A stretch of 64,000 nucleotides of DNA from Cyclina sinensis (GCA_012932295.1 JAAONU010000011.1:18191252-18255251); one strand, 5' to 3'. Positions 12,301 to 27,658 are shown, counted from the first letter of the stretch. Notes: a model not told the origin generated them from the sequence alone. Numbers and translations: made by a program.

Positions 12301-15300
12301 TCCATGTTTTATTTGTTTGTGTACTTTTGAATGCAAAATTGTCGATTTGATGTATGGGTTGAAGTTAATTTACAAAGAAAGCTTGTTCTTGTATGTTCTT
12401 ATGAAAACCTGTTGAGGTCAAGTGTGAGGTTGGTGCACCCTAAAACCAGGTTTAAACCCTCCAGTTGCAAATGTTTTGCCACTGACCGTTCCAAGGCGGT
12501 AACCCTTCGGGTTGTCTTTTTCGTTAATTGTTTGCGATGTCTTTTATTAATTGAACTATAGATAAATCTATGCTATCTTTTCCTCTACTTTTTGACTGTT
12601 TAGGGAGGCTGTACATTTTTGACTGTGGTTTTTCCTGATATGCATTTTTCACTACATTTAATTCGCATTATACTAGTTCCATTATAATTCATTATTCTCC
12701 TTACAGAAATTAGTCCTTCTTAAAAAATAGCAAACCTGTTACCCGTTACTAAATCTCTCTCGGGTATCAAGTGTAATGCACTATTGCACTTTATTTCTGT
12801 ATATTGTTTGTTTAGCGCACATATGATATACCACATAAATATCTAGGATATTTGTTGTTTAAATTTATTCTATCAGCGTCCACAGTCCCAAACCTTAAAT
12901 CTCATGTAGACCGAGATGCGACGACTTCTGCCTGCGTTTCTGAAGTAGATCTTGATCGAACTTGATCATGATCTCAACATTGTTGTTCAGCACTTCTACA
13001 GTGAGAATGAATAAGGGGGTTTTGATGTAGCCATTTAAGTATAAATTATTATACTGCCCACTGCATTGCTACATACGGTGCTAGCCTCGTTGATCTCTAA
13101 GTGGTCCTTAAGGAGTTGTTCATTCAATGCGGTCTCTCAATGATTCCTCAGTGATCTCCGTGACAGTCTTTCAAAAGTTTCTATTTTACTTTTTCGGTTG
13201 TCTTTCAAATATCTCTCACTGGTTTCTGAATGATCTTCACACAAAAAAATCACAAGAAATGTTGCGTTCGTTGAGATTGATGAAAGATCACACAAAGTCT
13301 GAGATCGCTGAGCGCTCGTGAAAGATCGCTAAGCATTAACTGAACGCCTGTTTCTTTAAAGATCACTAAGAGACTGTAATAAACCTAATCTAAATATTTT
13401 ATGGAGCCAATGGTGGTCATATCATTAACTGTGTGATCACTTAGAAATTCTTTGAAGATATTGGAGATCATTCAGCACTTACTCAAAGACCATTTAGAGT
13501 AGGTAGATATTTCCATTTTATTTGCCAACATGTAAACACAAGACATGATCATGTGCTACATTGTGTCAAACTGTTCTTTTAAGTTCTTCAGAAATTTAAA
13601 TATATTCTATTTTTGTCAAATATACACTTTTTTACTGATACTTCTGCAGCTCACCTGATATCACATTTTCTTTGTCAAACTTATTTCTTATTTTAAAACT
13701 TAAAACCACTGGGACAGATTCTATTTTCAAAGGTTATTATCAAGTACTCCGATCTCAAAATCCTTCGCCTACACTAATATGACAGCTTTTAAATTGGAGA
13801 TCTAACCAAACATTACAAAGTGATCGATTCGATATCTCTTGAAGACAAAAAGAACCGTTTTAATTTTCTTCTCTCAAAACCTGATAAAACTAACATCTTC
13901 TTCTAGAAATTTTAGGCAACTACTAGCAGGGATATATGAAATGATAGCTAGGGCTTATTTTGTTTAAAAATCTTACCATGCAGAGATTGTTAATGGTGTC
14001 CCGTCAATCCAGTGTTCATAATGGACACCAGCGGTATCTTGGTAGCGATGTAAGCCTGAAATATTACAAATCTTACGAACTACTGATCTCAAAATATATT
14101 CCTATTATGTTTTTGGTTATCAGGGTTCTTAAAAATTGCTTGAACTAAATTTATATTTACGGGTATAAAAGCTAAACTAATTTGCACAGCATTTTATCCC
14201 AGATGTTTAACCAAAGCAGTACGTTTACGGTAAAGACAAAAGAAACTGTTTTTGGAAAGATTAAAGATAAACTTATTTCATATTGATCACAGGCATATGG
14301 ATAAATCTGGGGTTTCTTCTTTAGAATTTCATTCTTGTTAATTGTAATCACCATAGGCCTGAAGTATGTATAGAGAGATTAAGTAGTGAAACCATACCTA
14401 TAAACATTTCTACCCGTGAAGTATCTAGGTTATTGTACTCAAACCTGTCTCGGTTGCTGCTGTGGATATCAATAAGCAAGTGTCTAAGGTACTGTAGCTC
14501 TTTTTCAGATTTAATGGTGACCATCTGCATGCTTTTACTGCGACAATAGTAGGCTGCTTCGATCCAGCTCATTTCAAGGAACTCTATACTTAAGCATTTT
14601 TGCAACTGCTCGGAACACACTGATAAAGAATATGTAATTAATTTTGAGCACTGTTAATAAACAAGAAACCGTTGGAACCGGGATCTGCTCACCGAAGTAC
14701 TCTTATTTATAAGATTTAGAACTAAACAGAGGAAAACAACGAAATGTAGTTAATTGTGCTGAAAGTAATCCGAATGGAATTGAATTCAATACTGTGCACT
14801 GAAATGGATTGCACGACATTTTAAGCAAAACAGATCTGTATTTTTTTAAATTAAGTCAATCTGAAAAGTAATCTCACATTGATAAATTGGCCCCAAAGCT
14901 ATTATATAGGATGTACGGGTTATGGTCCGGACAAAACTTAAGTATGAAAATTTACAAAGGGCAATAACTCCAAAATTATGCAATAAAGAGATATAGTTCT
15001 TATGCTCCGCACATCACCTTAACGAGATTTATCCACCTATGAAGTTTCATGTTGATACCTCTTTACAGTCTTTGGGTTTTGTGCTTGAAAAAATAAGGTA
15101 TGAAAATTAACAAAGGGCAATAACGCATACAACACACAAAGGAAAGTTAAGATTTTTATTCACTGTACTTTTCCACAATGAGATCTATTCACCTATCAAG
15201 TTTCATGATGATATTTGTAATAGTCTTAAGTTATGCGCCGGAGAGAGATATGATATTAAAATAACTCAAAAATTACACAATGGAGATACCTGTTGTTATG

Positions 15301-18300
15301 GACTACACTTTTTCTTCATTAGATTTATTTTCCTATGAAGTTTTATGTTGATATCTCTTATAGTATCTGAGTCATACTCCAGAAAAAAATTTAACAGTGA
15401 AAATTAACAAAGGGCAGTTACTCCAAAAAGTCAAGAGAAGAGTGACGGTTCTTAAGCAATGCTCTTATCTTTTATAAGATCTATCCACCTAAGAAGTTTC
15501 AAGTTGATAGTTCTCATAGTGTAAGAGTTACGCACCGAACAAAAATAGTGAAAAATCAACAAAGGGCAATAACTCCAAAATGACAATGTGCAGACTTATG
15601 GTTCCTGTGCACTGATCTTTTCCTTTAAGTAAGATTTATCCACCTATGAAGTTTCATGTTGATATCTTTGTACGTTTTTGAGTATTGTTCATGACAAAAA
15701 GCGCGACTGACGTGCGGACAGACGGAAAGACGGACGGGCGGACGGGCGGACGCCGGACGGACCGGATAAAGGGAATACGAAATGCTCCGGGAAGCATAAA
15801 AAAGGAAACTTATGTCACATTCTTTTCTGTTTTAAACTTTTTTGTCACTCATTATTATTGCATCTGGTACTACGACGATGAATGATCACTTTGACATTTA
15901 AGTAAAATTCAAGATCTATTTCATTGTCATACAACAAACAAGAACAAAGTGTTTCTATTAGTTCTTCCGCTTAATATTCTTCTTTCCGAGAATATTAGTT
16001 ATGGATTTTATCAGACAGATCATCATGTTCGATAAGGTTCAAACTAAATCAAGATTTCATCTCTCTCTCTCTCTCTCTCCCTACATTGACTATACATTGA
16101 CTTTAGAACTTTTTTGAGTTTAAAAAGCCATTTATAAGGTCATTAATAAGCGTCAATTTATTTTTGTCCTCGTTCCGACATGCACGTTTTCTGAATCAAC
16201 AATTTAAAACATCTTATATATTTCTTGTTCAACTAAGCTCTTCCTCTTTGTGGATTAGGAGCAAAACACGATGGTAAGCTATGTTTATCAGGTACGATGT
16301 CACATATGTGTTTGCATGACAGGACTCGGTAGTAAGGTAAGTATTGACAGAGCAAGACATAATTGTAAGGACGACACTTTTTATCAACTAGACATGCCCA
16401 CGGGCATAATGTCGAGGGCGCTCGTCTTAATTCAAAGCTGAACCTATAAGCTTCAAATTAATGAGGAAGATGTATACATAGGTGAAATGTACGTAACACA
16501 TCCTCTTTATACCTAAGGCAAAATCTTGACATTGCATTGACATTGTAGAAGTTACGCTCCGGACACGGGTTTTGAGCCAACCCTCCAAGTGTGACCTTGA
16601 CTTTTGAGTGGCCGACCAGGATTTTGTGTGTGACACATCACCCCATCATGGTAAACATTTGTATCAAACTATTTTGTAATCCTTCAAACAATGAGCAAGA
16701 TATAGACCGGACAAATCTAGACGGACGCACGGACTGTGCGCAGTGACTAAGTCGACCTCACCACAAGCGGGCTCAACAATTTCAAAATCCTCTGACCACT
16801 AAGCATAATACTTCAAAGCATAAGCAAAATACAGCGCCAACAAAAAAATTTTAATATTTTTATTTGACCTCTGACCTTTTATGACCTTGACCTTCATTTT
16901 GCGTGAGACAACTCAACTTAACACGGAGAACATTTGTGATAAGTTTTATTAAAATCCATCCATGTACATAGAAGTTATACGCGCAAATGAATGTTTTATT
17001 TTGTTATTTGACCTTTGACCCCTATATATGACCTTGACCTTTGCAACAGGCACCTGAATGTTTCAAATCCTCTGACCACTAAGCATAATACTTCAAAGCA
17101 TAAGAAAGATACAGTACCAACAAACAAATTTTAACATTTTTATTTGACCTTTGAACTCTTGTGACCTTGACCTTCATTTTGCACGAGACAACTCAACTCA
17201 ACATGGAGAACTTCTGTGCTAAATTATATTAAAAACCATCCATGTATATAGAAAAAATACTCGCAAAAGAATGTTTTATTGTGTATGACTTTTGACCCCT
17301 AAATATGACCTTGACCTTTGCCACAGACACCTGAATTTTGCAAATCCTCTGACCACTAAGCATAATACTTCAATGCATAACCAACATACAGCGCCAACAA
17401 ACAAATTTTAATATTTTTATTTGACCTTTGACCTCTTGTGACCTTGACCTTTATTTTGCGTGAGACATCTCAACTCAACATGGAGAACATTTGTGCTAAG
17501 TTATATTAAAGCCATCCATGCATATAAAAGTTATATTCGCAAATGAATGTTTTATTTTGTTATTTGATATTAGACGCCTAATTGTGACCGTTACCTTTGT
17601 CATAGACACCTGAATTTTTCGCGCGACACTCCGCCTTACTATGGAGAATATTTGTCCCGAGTAATATTAAAATCCCTCCATGCATGTAGAAGTTACGCTC
17701 CGGACACGAGTTTTACGCTGACCCCCAAGTGTGACATTGACTTTTTAGCGGCGGACCTGGGTTTTGTGTGCGACACAACACCCCATCATGGTAAACATTT
17801 GTACCAAATTATTTTGAAATCCTTCAAAGAATGAGCAAGATATATACAGGACAAATCCAGACGGCCGCACGGACGCACTATACGCCAAAAGTGGCGACTA
17901 AGTCGAGCTCACCGCAAGCCGGCTCGACAAAAATGATAGGTATTTTATCATGTTAACGGTTGGGTGGGGGCGGGGGTATTGGTCTATTATCATGCTTACG
18001 GCACAAAAATGATTGGTATATTTTCATGGTAACGGCCAGAATGAACGGTCCATTATCGTGTTTTTGGTCTCCAAATGATTGGTCTATTATCTCGTTTACC
18101 GCCAAAAAGTGATAAGTATATTTTCATGTTTACGGCCTGTAAATGATGGCTGGCCTTCGCTCCTGTGCAAAATATCAGATATAAATCGAGTAATAAAAGG
18201 CCCTTTATAAGTCGTACTTACGTTTGCTTCAATCCTTTATATTTTTTAGTACAAATAGTGTACAATTTCTGTGTTCATTACACAATTGGTAAGTGTAATG

Positions 18301-21239
18301 TATTTAGTAAAATGGTAAGTTACAGTTAAAATAGCTCAGCAAATTGTGTTCGTAGTAATGAACGAACCAAACAAAAAAACATGTTTACCCTGTATAATAA
18401 TACTTATAATAATAATATCCTTATTTTGCGAAGGTTACTTGTTAAGACATTCAATGAAATTAAAATAATCTTATTTACAATAATAATCAAGTTATAACAA
18501 GATAAATTAATTTATGAGTCTCGGGATACAATATGAAATGATTTTTTTGTGTGCTCTTGCGTCAATCAGACGGATAAATGTGATCAAGAAAAATCAGCAG
18601 CAAGAAAAAAAAGGTTGCTAGCGTACTCTTTGGCCATTTGCTTTGTCTGTGTCATAGGACGTGGTGCATTGGTTAAGTGGTTGTACTATGCCTCAGCTTG
18701 GATGGCTCAGTAGCAATTTAATATAACAACATGCAGCGGCTCATTTTCATTCATTATGTAGTATAGCTAGTCTTTTCCATTTTATGCCAGTCTCTTTTAT
18801 TCCTGCCGTCGCGTTCTTTCTGATTTGACTCCAAGTGCGCTGGTCTCAGTAAGGTAATTGAGTATCTATCATTTTTACTGTACAATGCCATTAGCTTTTT
18901 ATGTTTTATTTGTTTGTGTACTTTTGCATGCAAAATTGTCGACTTGATGGGTGGGTTGAAGTTTATCTACAAAGAAAGCTTGTTCTTGTATGTTCTTATG
19001 AAAACCTGTTGAGGGCAAGTGTGAGGTTGGTGCACCCTAGAACCTGGTTTAAACCCTCCAGTTGCAAATGTTTTGTCACTGACCGTTTCAAGGCGGTAAC
19101 CCCTCGGGCTGTCTTTTTCGTTAATTGTTTGCGATGAGGATATATGAACTGATAGCTAGGGCTTATTTTGTTTAAAAATCCTACCATGCAGAGATTGTTA
19201 ATGGTGTCCCGTCAATCCAGTGTTCATAATGGACACCAGCGGTATCTTGGTAGCGATGTAAGCCTGAAATATTACAAATCTTATGAACTACTGATCTCAA
19301 AATATATTCCTATTATGTTTTTGGTAATCAGGGTTTTTAAAAATTGCTTGAACTAATTTCATATTTACGGGTATAAAAGCTAAACTAATTTGCACAGCAT
19401 TTTATCCCAGATAATGTAAAGCAGTACATTTTCGGTAAAGATAAAGAAAAACTGTTTTTGGAAAGATTAAAGATAAACTTATTTCATATTGATCACAGGC
19501 TATGGATAAATCTGGGGTTTCTTCTTTAGAATTTCATTCTTGTCAATTTTTATTACCATAGGCCTGAAGTATGTATAGGGAGAATAAGTAGTGAAACCAT
19601 ACCTATAAACATTTCTACCCGTGAAGTATCTAGGTCATTGTACTCAAACCTGGTTTGGTTGCTGCTGTGGATATTAATAAGCAAGTGTCTAAGGTACTGT
19701 AGCTCTTTTTCAGATTTAATGGTGACCATCTGCATGCTTTTACTGCGACAATAGTAGGCTGCTTCGATCCAGCTCATTTCAAGGAACTCTATACTTAAGC
19801 ATTTTTGCAACTGCTCGGAACACACTGATAATGAATATGTAATAAATTTTGAGCACTGTTTATTAACAAGAAACCGTTGGAACCGGGATCTGCTCACCGA
19901 AGTACTCTTATTTATAAGATTTAGAACTAAACAGAGGAAAACAACGAAATGTAGTTAATTGTGCTGAAAGTAATCCGAATGGAATAAGATTCAATACTGT
20001 GCACAGAAATGGATGGCACAACATTTTAAGCAAAACTGATGTGTATTTTTTAAATTAGGTCAATCTGAAAAGTAATCTTAAATTGGCCCCAAAGCTATTA
20101 TATAGGATGTACGGGTTATGGTCCGGACAAAACTTAAGTATGAAAATTTACAAAGGGCAATAACTCCAAAATTATGCAATAAAGAGATATAGTTCTTATG
20201 CTCCGCACATCACCTTAACGAGATTTATCCACCTATGAAGTTTCATGTTGATACCTCTTTACAGTCTTTGGGTTTTGTGCTTGAAAAAATAAGGTATGAA
20301 AATTAACAAAGGGCAATAACGCATACAACACACAAAGGAAAGTTAAGATTTTTATTCACTGTACTTTTCCACAATGAGATCTATTCACCTATCAAGTTTC
20401 ATGATGATATTTGTAATAGTCTTAAGTTATGCGCCGGAGAGAGATATGATATTAAAATAACTCAAAAATTACACAATGGAGATACCTGTTGTTATGGACT
20501 ACACTTTTTCTTCATTAGATTTATTTTCCTATGAAGTTTTATGCTGATATCTCTTATAGTATTTAAATCATGCTCCGGACAAAATTTTAAGTGTGAAAAT
20601 TAACAAAGGGCAATAACTCCAAAACATCAAGAGAAGAGTGACAGTTTTAAGCAATGCACTCTTCTTCTTAAAATCTATCCACCTAAGAAGTTTCAAGTTG
20701 ATAGTTTTTATAATGTAAGAGTACGCACCGGACAAAATGATGAAAAATCAACAAAGGGCAATAACTCCAAAATTACAAAGTGAGGACTAATGGTTCCCGT
20801 GCACTGCTCTTTTCCTTTTATTAAGAATTATCCACCTTTGACGTTTCATGTTGATATCTTTGTACGTTCTTGAGTATTGGTCCTGACAAAAAGCGTGACT
20901 GACGGAAAGACGGACGGAAAAACGGACGGAAAAACGGACGGGCGGACGCCGGACAGCCCGGATAAAGGGGATACGAAATGCCCCGGGAAGCATAAAAACC
21001 AATGTCATACTTTTTTCTTTTTTAAAACTTTTTGTCACTAATTATTATTGCATCCGGTACTACGACGATGATGATCACTTTTTGTAAAATTCAAGATCTA
21101 TTTCATTGTCATACAACAAACAGAACAAAGTGTTTCTATTAGTTCTTCCGCTTATTATTCTTCTTCCCGAGGATATTAGTTATGGATTTTATCAGACAGA
21201 TCATTATGTTCGATAAGGTTCAAAAACTAAATCAAGATT

Positions 21240-21275
<36 letters not shown>

Positions 21276-24200
21276 ATTGACTATACATTGACTTTAGAAC
21301 TTAAGTAAAAAGCCATTTATAAGGTCATTAATAAGCGTCAATTTATTTTTGTCCTCGTTCCGACATGCACGTTTTCTGAATCAACAATTTAAAACATCTT
21401 ATATATTTCTTGTTCAACTGAGCTCTTCCTCATTGTGAATTAGGAGCAAAACACGATGGTAAGGTAAGTTTTATCAGGTACGATGTCACATATGTGTTTG
21501 CATGACAGGACTCGGTAGGAAGGTATGTATTGACAGCAAGACATAATTGTAAGGACGACACTTTTTATCAAAAATGATAGGTCTTATATCATGTTTACGT
21601 TGGGCCGGGGGGAGGGTGGTGTATTGGTCTATTATCATGTTTACGGTACAAAAATGATTGGTGTATTTGCATGTTAACGGCCAAAAATGATTGGTCCATT
21701 ATCATGTTTTTTATCTTAAAATGATTGGTCTATTATCTCGTTTACCGCCAAAATGTGATAAGTATAATTTCATGTTTACGGCCCGAAAACGATGGATCTA
21801 TTTTTTCGGTAACAGTCCAAAAATGATTGCTTTGTCGACATATTGGATAGATAGCTTCTCTGAGAAATGATTTTTAAAGCACTTACCTTGTTTCTTGACA
21901 GACAATGTAATATTTTGATCTAGAACAGAAATCAATATGAAGGTTATCATATGTATCGAGTAATTGTTACCATATGTGCAAGACTGTTCAAGTTTCAAGC
22001 TATATCATTATCAGCAAAAAAAACGCAACTATTAACTTTTTGCGCAAGCCAAGATTTTTCAACGTCTTTTTGACGTCAAGATAAATAAACATCTTTTTAA
22101 AAAAAGCAATGGTTTGCAGACGGAGAACGATTTCTGACGACGATTTTGTTAAATTTCATGTTTTAGACATACAGTCAATGGAAGATTAAAATTATTTGTT
22201 GATGGTTTATAAATATAAACTGTTGTTATCCAGAAAAAAATATAGGAAATATGCATTGATTTTTTATTCAAATTTCTTTTCAAATACATGTATATAAAAG
22301 ATACCATCAATCGTTCTCTAGTTATGTACTTGCGGACAATCTTTAATTGCCACTCTATCCAGTCCATTAACATTGTAATAAGTTCTTGTAACTGTATACT
22401 TATGAAAACAACAGCATCAACAACAGCAGCAGCACTTAATTCAGCATTGAGCTTTTAAAGCTTCTAGCCTAATATATAATAATATATAATAATACAAAAT
22501 CAATGAGTGTGAACATGACATGGATTGTTAAGGAAAGCCGAGAAGGTCGTAGTTACATAGATATTCGTAACTTGTCAATTAAATCAACATTTAATATATT
22601 AATGCATTTTATTTAGTTTCTCAAGTAATAGTTGTCGAAGGCTTTGTGCTGCATAGATGTATTTCGATAATTTGAACTTTTCGATTTTAGACTTCCAGAG
22701 CCTTTTTTGAGTAGATTCTGATTTCGATGGCATAAAGATGATTGTATATCCTTTACACTTATATATAATTATACTTCGCAAAATCCCAAATTTTCAATAT
22801 GAAATTTTTGTAGAACTAAAAATCCATGCCTGCTTGCAGTCACCTGATCTTGACCTGTACAAAACAAGCATTGCTTGAACCAGTTCATCGTACTTAATTG
22901 TGTACATATGTGTTGTATCCGATCATGCATAAAGTAAAAACGTAGTAATAAATAAGCTTAAATACAAACAAACAAACACACAAACAACAACAAAAAATAA
23001 AGTAACAGCTCTTCTCACCTTGTTCGACTACTGTGATATCTGGCAGTAATTCTTCTCTACTAGTCATTTTAAACCTTACGTGGAAACCTTCAGGAAATAT
23101 TTGATCTTCGCATGTTTTCTGAGTATATTTGGAATAGCGCACGCGGAAAGATCCAGCGACAAACAACTGTTCTTCATAGATAACATTTCGGTTACAAAAA
23201 GATATATATTTTGTTCCTAAATCAATCCTGAATGAGGTATCTGAAAAAAGAAGTACAAATACTGCATAATCCACGTAACTTTTAAAAGACACGTTTTAAA
23301 CAAATTAAAAGGTTGATCATTATCTTTCAATATTTCATATACATGTATTCAAGATAATATACAGGGACTAAAATCAAAATCTTATAATATTACCTGATTC
23401 TGTATTTTTGCTTATGTTTTCCTTTTAGAAAATAATCTCATTATTGCGGTTAAACTTAAAAGACTTAACTTATTTTTCTATAAACCATGGTGTTGATATC
23501 TTGATTAGCCTGGAAGTAAATCAAATTTAAATTTATACTATTGAAGACTTATTTTTATCACCGACTTACCTGCTAAACAACTGATTTCAAAGTCTAAAAT
23601 TTGTATTCGTAAAAGGACGATGTTTTTCGGGCTGAATACGTCGAACATATAGATTTCTGATTCGTCTGACATGCCTAGAAAACCTGGAGAGATTATTTCC
23701 ATTTCTGGTACTTCACAAACGATACCTTGCAATTCAGCGGACAAACAGATTGGATATTCTAAAAAACATGCACTTTATACGATGATATAAATGTAACAGG
23801 GTTATTCCCGTATTTGAGCGAACACACTCATCCTTTTCACTAATTGTTTTCTTTTTCAATGTTATCTGTAGGTTAATGAAAGTACAAAGGTAGCATATAC
23901 TGTAAATATTAAAGATATTTTATTTAGCTGCAAATCTTTAAATAATTTGTCACTGTTATCTGTATGTTAATGAAAACAGAATGGTAGCATATACTGTAAA
24001 TATTAAAAATATACTTTTTGTTGCTAATCTTTAAATAATTTGTCATGAAACTAGCATGTGTCAGTCATACCTGCTTCCACAATGTAAACCCGGAAACCAC
24101 GACCATGCCCCAACATGTTGCCTGTAGAGCACGACATTAGTGCAAGGTAGAGTGGTGTCCCTTGTGAACCGGTGTTAGGTATCCCTGGCATTTTGCCATT

Positions 24201-27200
24201 GTCATCACTTGTTAGTAATATGTGGACGTTTTTGGCTATGTGCAGCGCAAGTGAGGACTTTTCGTTGACATATTTGAAATAGTCTTTGACATGGGTCAGT
24301 GGATTTTTAATATCGATTTCTGATACAATAATATAGTCCATGCATTCCATCATGCTGGAATCTTCATTCTTCTAAAATAGGAATTTGTTAATTTTATTTT
24401 AATATTTTTTTTACTTGAGTTAATTGATATAAATATCTATACTACTACTAGTATATATTACTAGGTATTCCTACAATATCGTTAAACATGCTAATTGTGG
24501 AAACTAAATAGAAAATATTGAGTTAACAACAAAGTCTTTTTTCTTCTGTTAATTTCTATCATTATAGTGTAGTGCATACATTCTTGTTTAAGAACTCAAC
24601 CATTTTTCTTAACTTGGAACAAAGGATATTGTATTAAGCTATTATTTTTACCTCACGCATTCGTACTGAACTCTGCACTTTTGAATCAAAACCAATGACA
24701 ATTCCTAAACTAAGTCACGGTAAATCGATCACATTGTGGAAGACGGTAGGTACAAAATATATTTTTAAAATTTAAAGTAATACATCTCCACCGATAAGAA
24801 ATGAAATCTTGACAATTTTGTTATGTTTCAACATTTTCTTTTTCTTACAGAATCGGAAGATCCTTAATAATTCCAAAATGTATGCTTTAAAGGTAAGCTC
24901 AGAGACCTTTATATGCAAAAGGAATGCGAGATATTGCCGTATCCCAACCTCAGTGGCGTGAAGTTGCTGTAAATGTTTTGTTAAATGACATTTCAACGTA
25001 ATTAAAATAATCTGACTTGGATATCGAACTCAGCAGACTTCACATAATATACAGTTATCATATTTTGGCAAATTTTCCAGATTAAAGACCTGGAGAGTTT
25101 GATATCAACCGAGACCTTAGGATATGATAATACAATAACTGTTAAATAACTGACTTAAAAGATGAATAAAACGTGATCAAAAGATCTTTCCACAGTTAAA
25201 ATGATTAACCCTTCACGGTATAAGCAACTAGAAGGACGTTTAATATTTATTCTTTTACTTTTTTATGTGCAAAACATTGCGTAAAGAGACTGAATTCTAT
25301 GGTCTTAAGCTGCTTATACGCAGCGTGATGACACAATATTTGTTTTCATCATTTTCATTTTTAGGGTGAAAGTCAGTTTCTTTTGACTCCCATGTGATCA
25401 ATAATGGTACTTGTAGGGGTTAAGGTGTCAGTGTTGAACAGTATAAATAGTTGAATAAGATCAAATATTTTGGATTTCAAATTATGCATTCTCTGTCATT
25501 CAAGTACTTTCTTGAAAAATAGTGACAGGATTACATAAAACCTAGACATTTATACAGTGCGTCCGTCTGCATATACTTCTATAAACAATCCTACCCTCAA
25601 ACTCAGAAGGGTAGAGAGGGCGGTCGTCAGGCCGAATAATGAGTCATGGACGCAAGTAGATAGTTAAACTATCTTATGTCGAACTGCTGCATCGCGTATC
25701 ATATTGCAAGTTTCGGAAAAACTAAAGACTAGAAAAAACTATGTATATGTGGAGCTGAATTGTGAACTTTTAAAATACCAGCAATAACTATAAATGTTAA
25801 GAAGAGGTTCAATAACTTTATATTTGAAAAACATAAGAAATACACCACTATGGAATTACAGTAACGATAACTATGGAATGGAGTTTTTTTCTAATTTCTG
25901 TTTTGACTTGAGTGAATCAATCAGATCCAGTCACTACACTAAAACTCGTTGTATTTCAATTAGTTTTGTTAGTCATAAACTATATCAAAGCAGTTAAAAG
26001 CTAGGAACAAGACATTTGTATGAATGGACATCTCTTTTACTTTCGTTGTATTACTTATCGTCCCAAAATATTAACAAGTAAGAACTGAATTGTTGGTGAA
26101 CAAAATATATATATTCAAACTAGCCACATTAATATTTTAACAAATACAAACCTCATAAGTACGAAGTGATATATCATCAAACTGTAGGAAAACAAAGCCG
26201 TCAGGAATAGATATTTTCCACTTGTAAAATGCGTTGTGGTCGTAACTAAACGGATACCCAAAGCTGGTCAAAACCTGTGCTTTGTCCACCAGAATGTATG
26301 GAACTTCAAACTCTATCGCTAGGTTCTCGTTAATCTTGGTACCATATGGTTTCATGTCCATGTTGTCTATATAAGAAAAAATACCGATTAACCGAGTTGT
26401 TATGTACTTAACATGAAATAAAGTCGGTTGATAAATGGTTTTAAAATAAACAGTAGAAAGCACATAGAAAAAGTTAAGTTTACTTACATGACTTCCTGCA
26501 CCCAAGTAATTCAAGCTTCAGGCATGGCTCACTGGTATTTAAAGACGATGCTGGGAATATTCGTATATACCTTGCTGACAATGGCTCAGTAAATAGATAG
26601 GTCTGTATGTTTTCCGAATTCTGTCTTGTATCAATCACAAACGCCTACAATCAAAAAGTTAGTTACTTAAACAATAAAATCAACAAAAAATGAACAACAT
26701 AAGCCGCTTATAGAGATCTCTGTGGCGAAGCAAAAATATGTTTTCTTCTATGTTAAAACATAAGATATATAACACTTGTGAATATTCAGATTGAATGCGT
26801 CTGACATATGTTTATAAGACCAATTCAGTGTGTACGCTTTATATCGATATGATTATAAAACATTTTATAAGTTTGAAGTAAAATTGTAATATTTAAACGA
26901 TAATGTCCCCTCCTTGTTAGGTTTTTTTCTATAACCTCTAACTTATACTTGCATTTTAAATTTTAAGTTTTATATGTTTCTTCTTGAGATAAGTGCCATT
27001 GTCATTAAGTGAGATTGAAAATAAAACAGTATCCACACTAAAAAAAATTTGACAGATCATTAAAGTAAATATTATTGACGAGGTACAAAATTCCCCTTTA
27101 AAAGTCTTTAAAAGAAACAGTTAAAAAAAACATCTAGATTATGAAGTTTTTTGATGACATAATTCTGCTGCATGTATTTATTATTATTATTATTAATACT

Positions 27201-27615
27201 TCTGTTTTAATATGGATAATGATAACAATGATTGTTTTTGTTATTATTAGCTTTGTAACGTCTATTATTAATTTTCTAACTATTAATGATGTTATGTCAA
27301 ATTTTATTACTTTATTATTTTTTTTATCAATATAAAGTTAAAATGACAATAATATCGTATTTGGAAGAAATGACAAACCCTAAATAATACTCAGTAGCAT
27401 TTTGAAAATGAACGAATCATACGACAAGTGATCAAATTTTCTACGATAGAAGATTGTCTACCAAAACGTGTCAGAACTACTATTTTCCTCATTTATTTTT
27501 CATAACTTTATAAACATGAACATACTAAAATTATGTAACATAATAACATAATGTTTATTATTTATTGATACCACCAGATTTCTAGTTTCAAATATTACAT
27601 GCAGATACATTTATA

Positions 27616-27658
<43 letters not shown>

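Larger units (their letters stand above)
11528..18147. repeat. Tandem segmental duplication, copy 1
   Basis: Copy 1 starts inside exon 21 and includes exons 20b and 19b. It aligns with copy 2 as 11528-12540 with 18148-19137, 13931-16386 with 19138-21571, and 17929-18147 with 21572-21794. Two blocks (12541-13930 and 16387-17928) are absent from copy 2. The copies differ by scattered substitutions and small indels, suggesting a recent event. Confidence 0.88.
18148..21794. repeat. Tandem segmental duplication, copy 2
   Basis: Copy 2 lies head to tail with copy 1 and carries exons 20a and 19a and 15 nt of exon 21. Its far end reads 'acgatgg' and the copy 1 end reads 'atgatgg', so the breakpoint shares about four bases (ATGG). 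Confidence 0.88.

Noticed and set aside
27141..27335. 64-codon hydrophobic open frame
   Set aside because: AT-rich ATT repeats give Ile/Val-rich translation; no splice or homology support.
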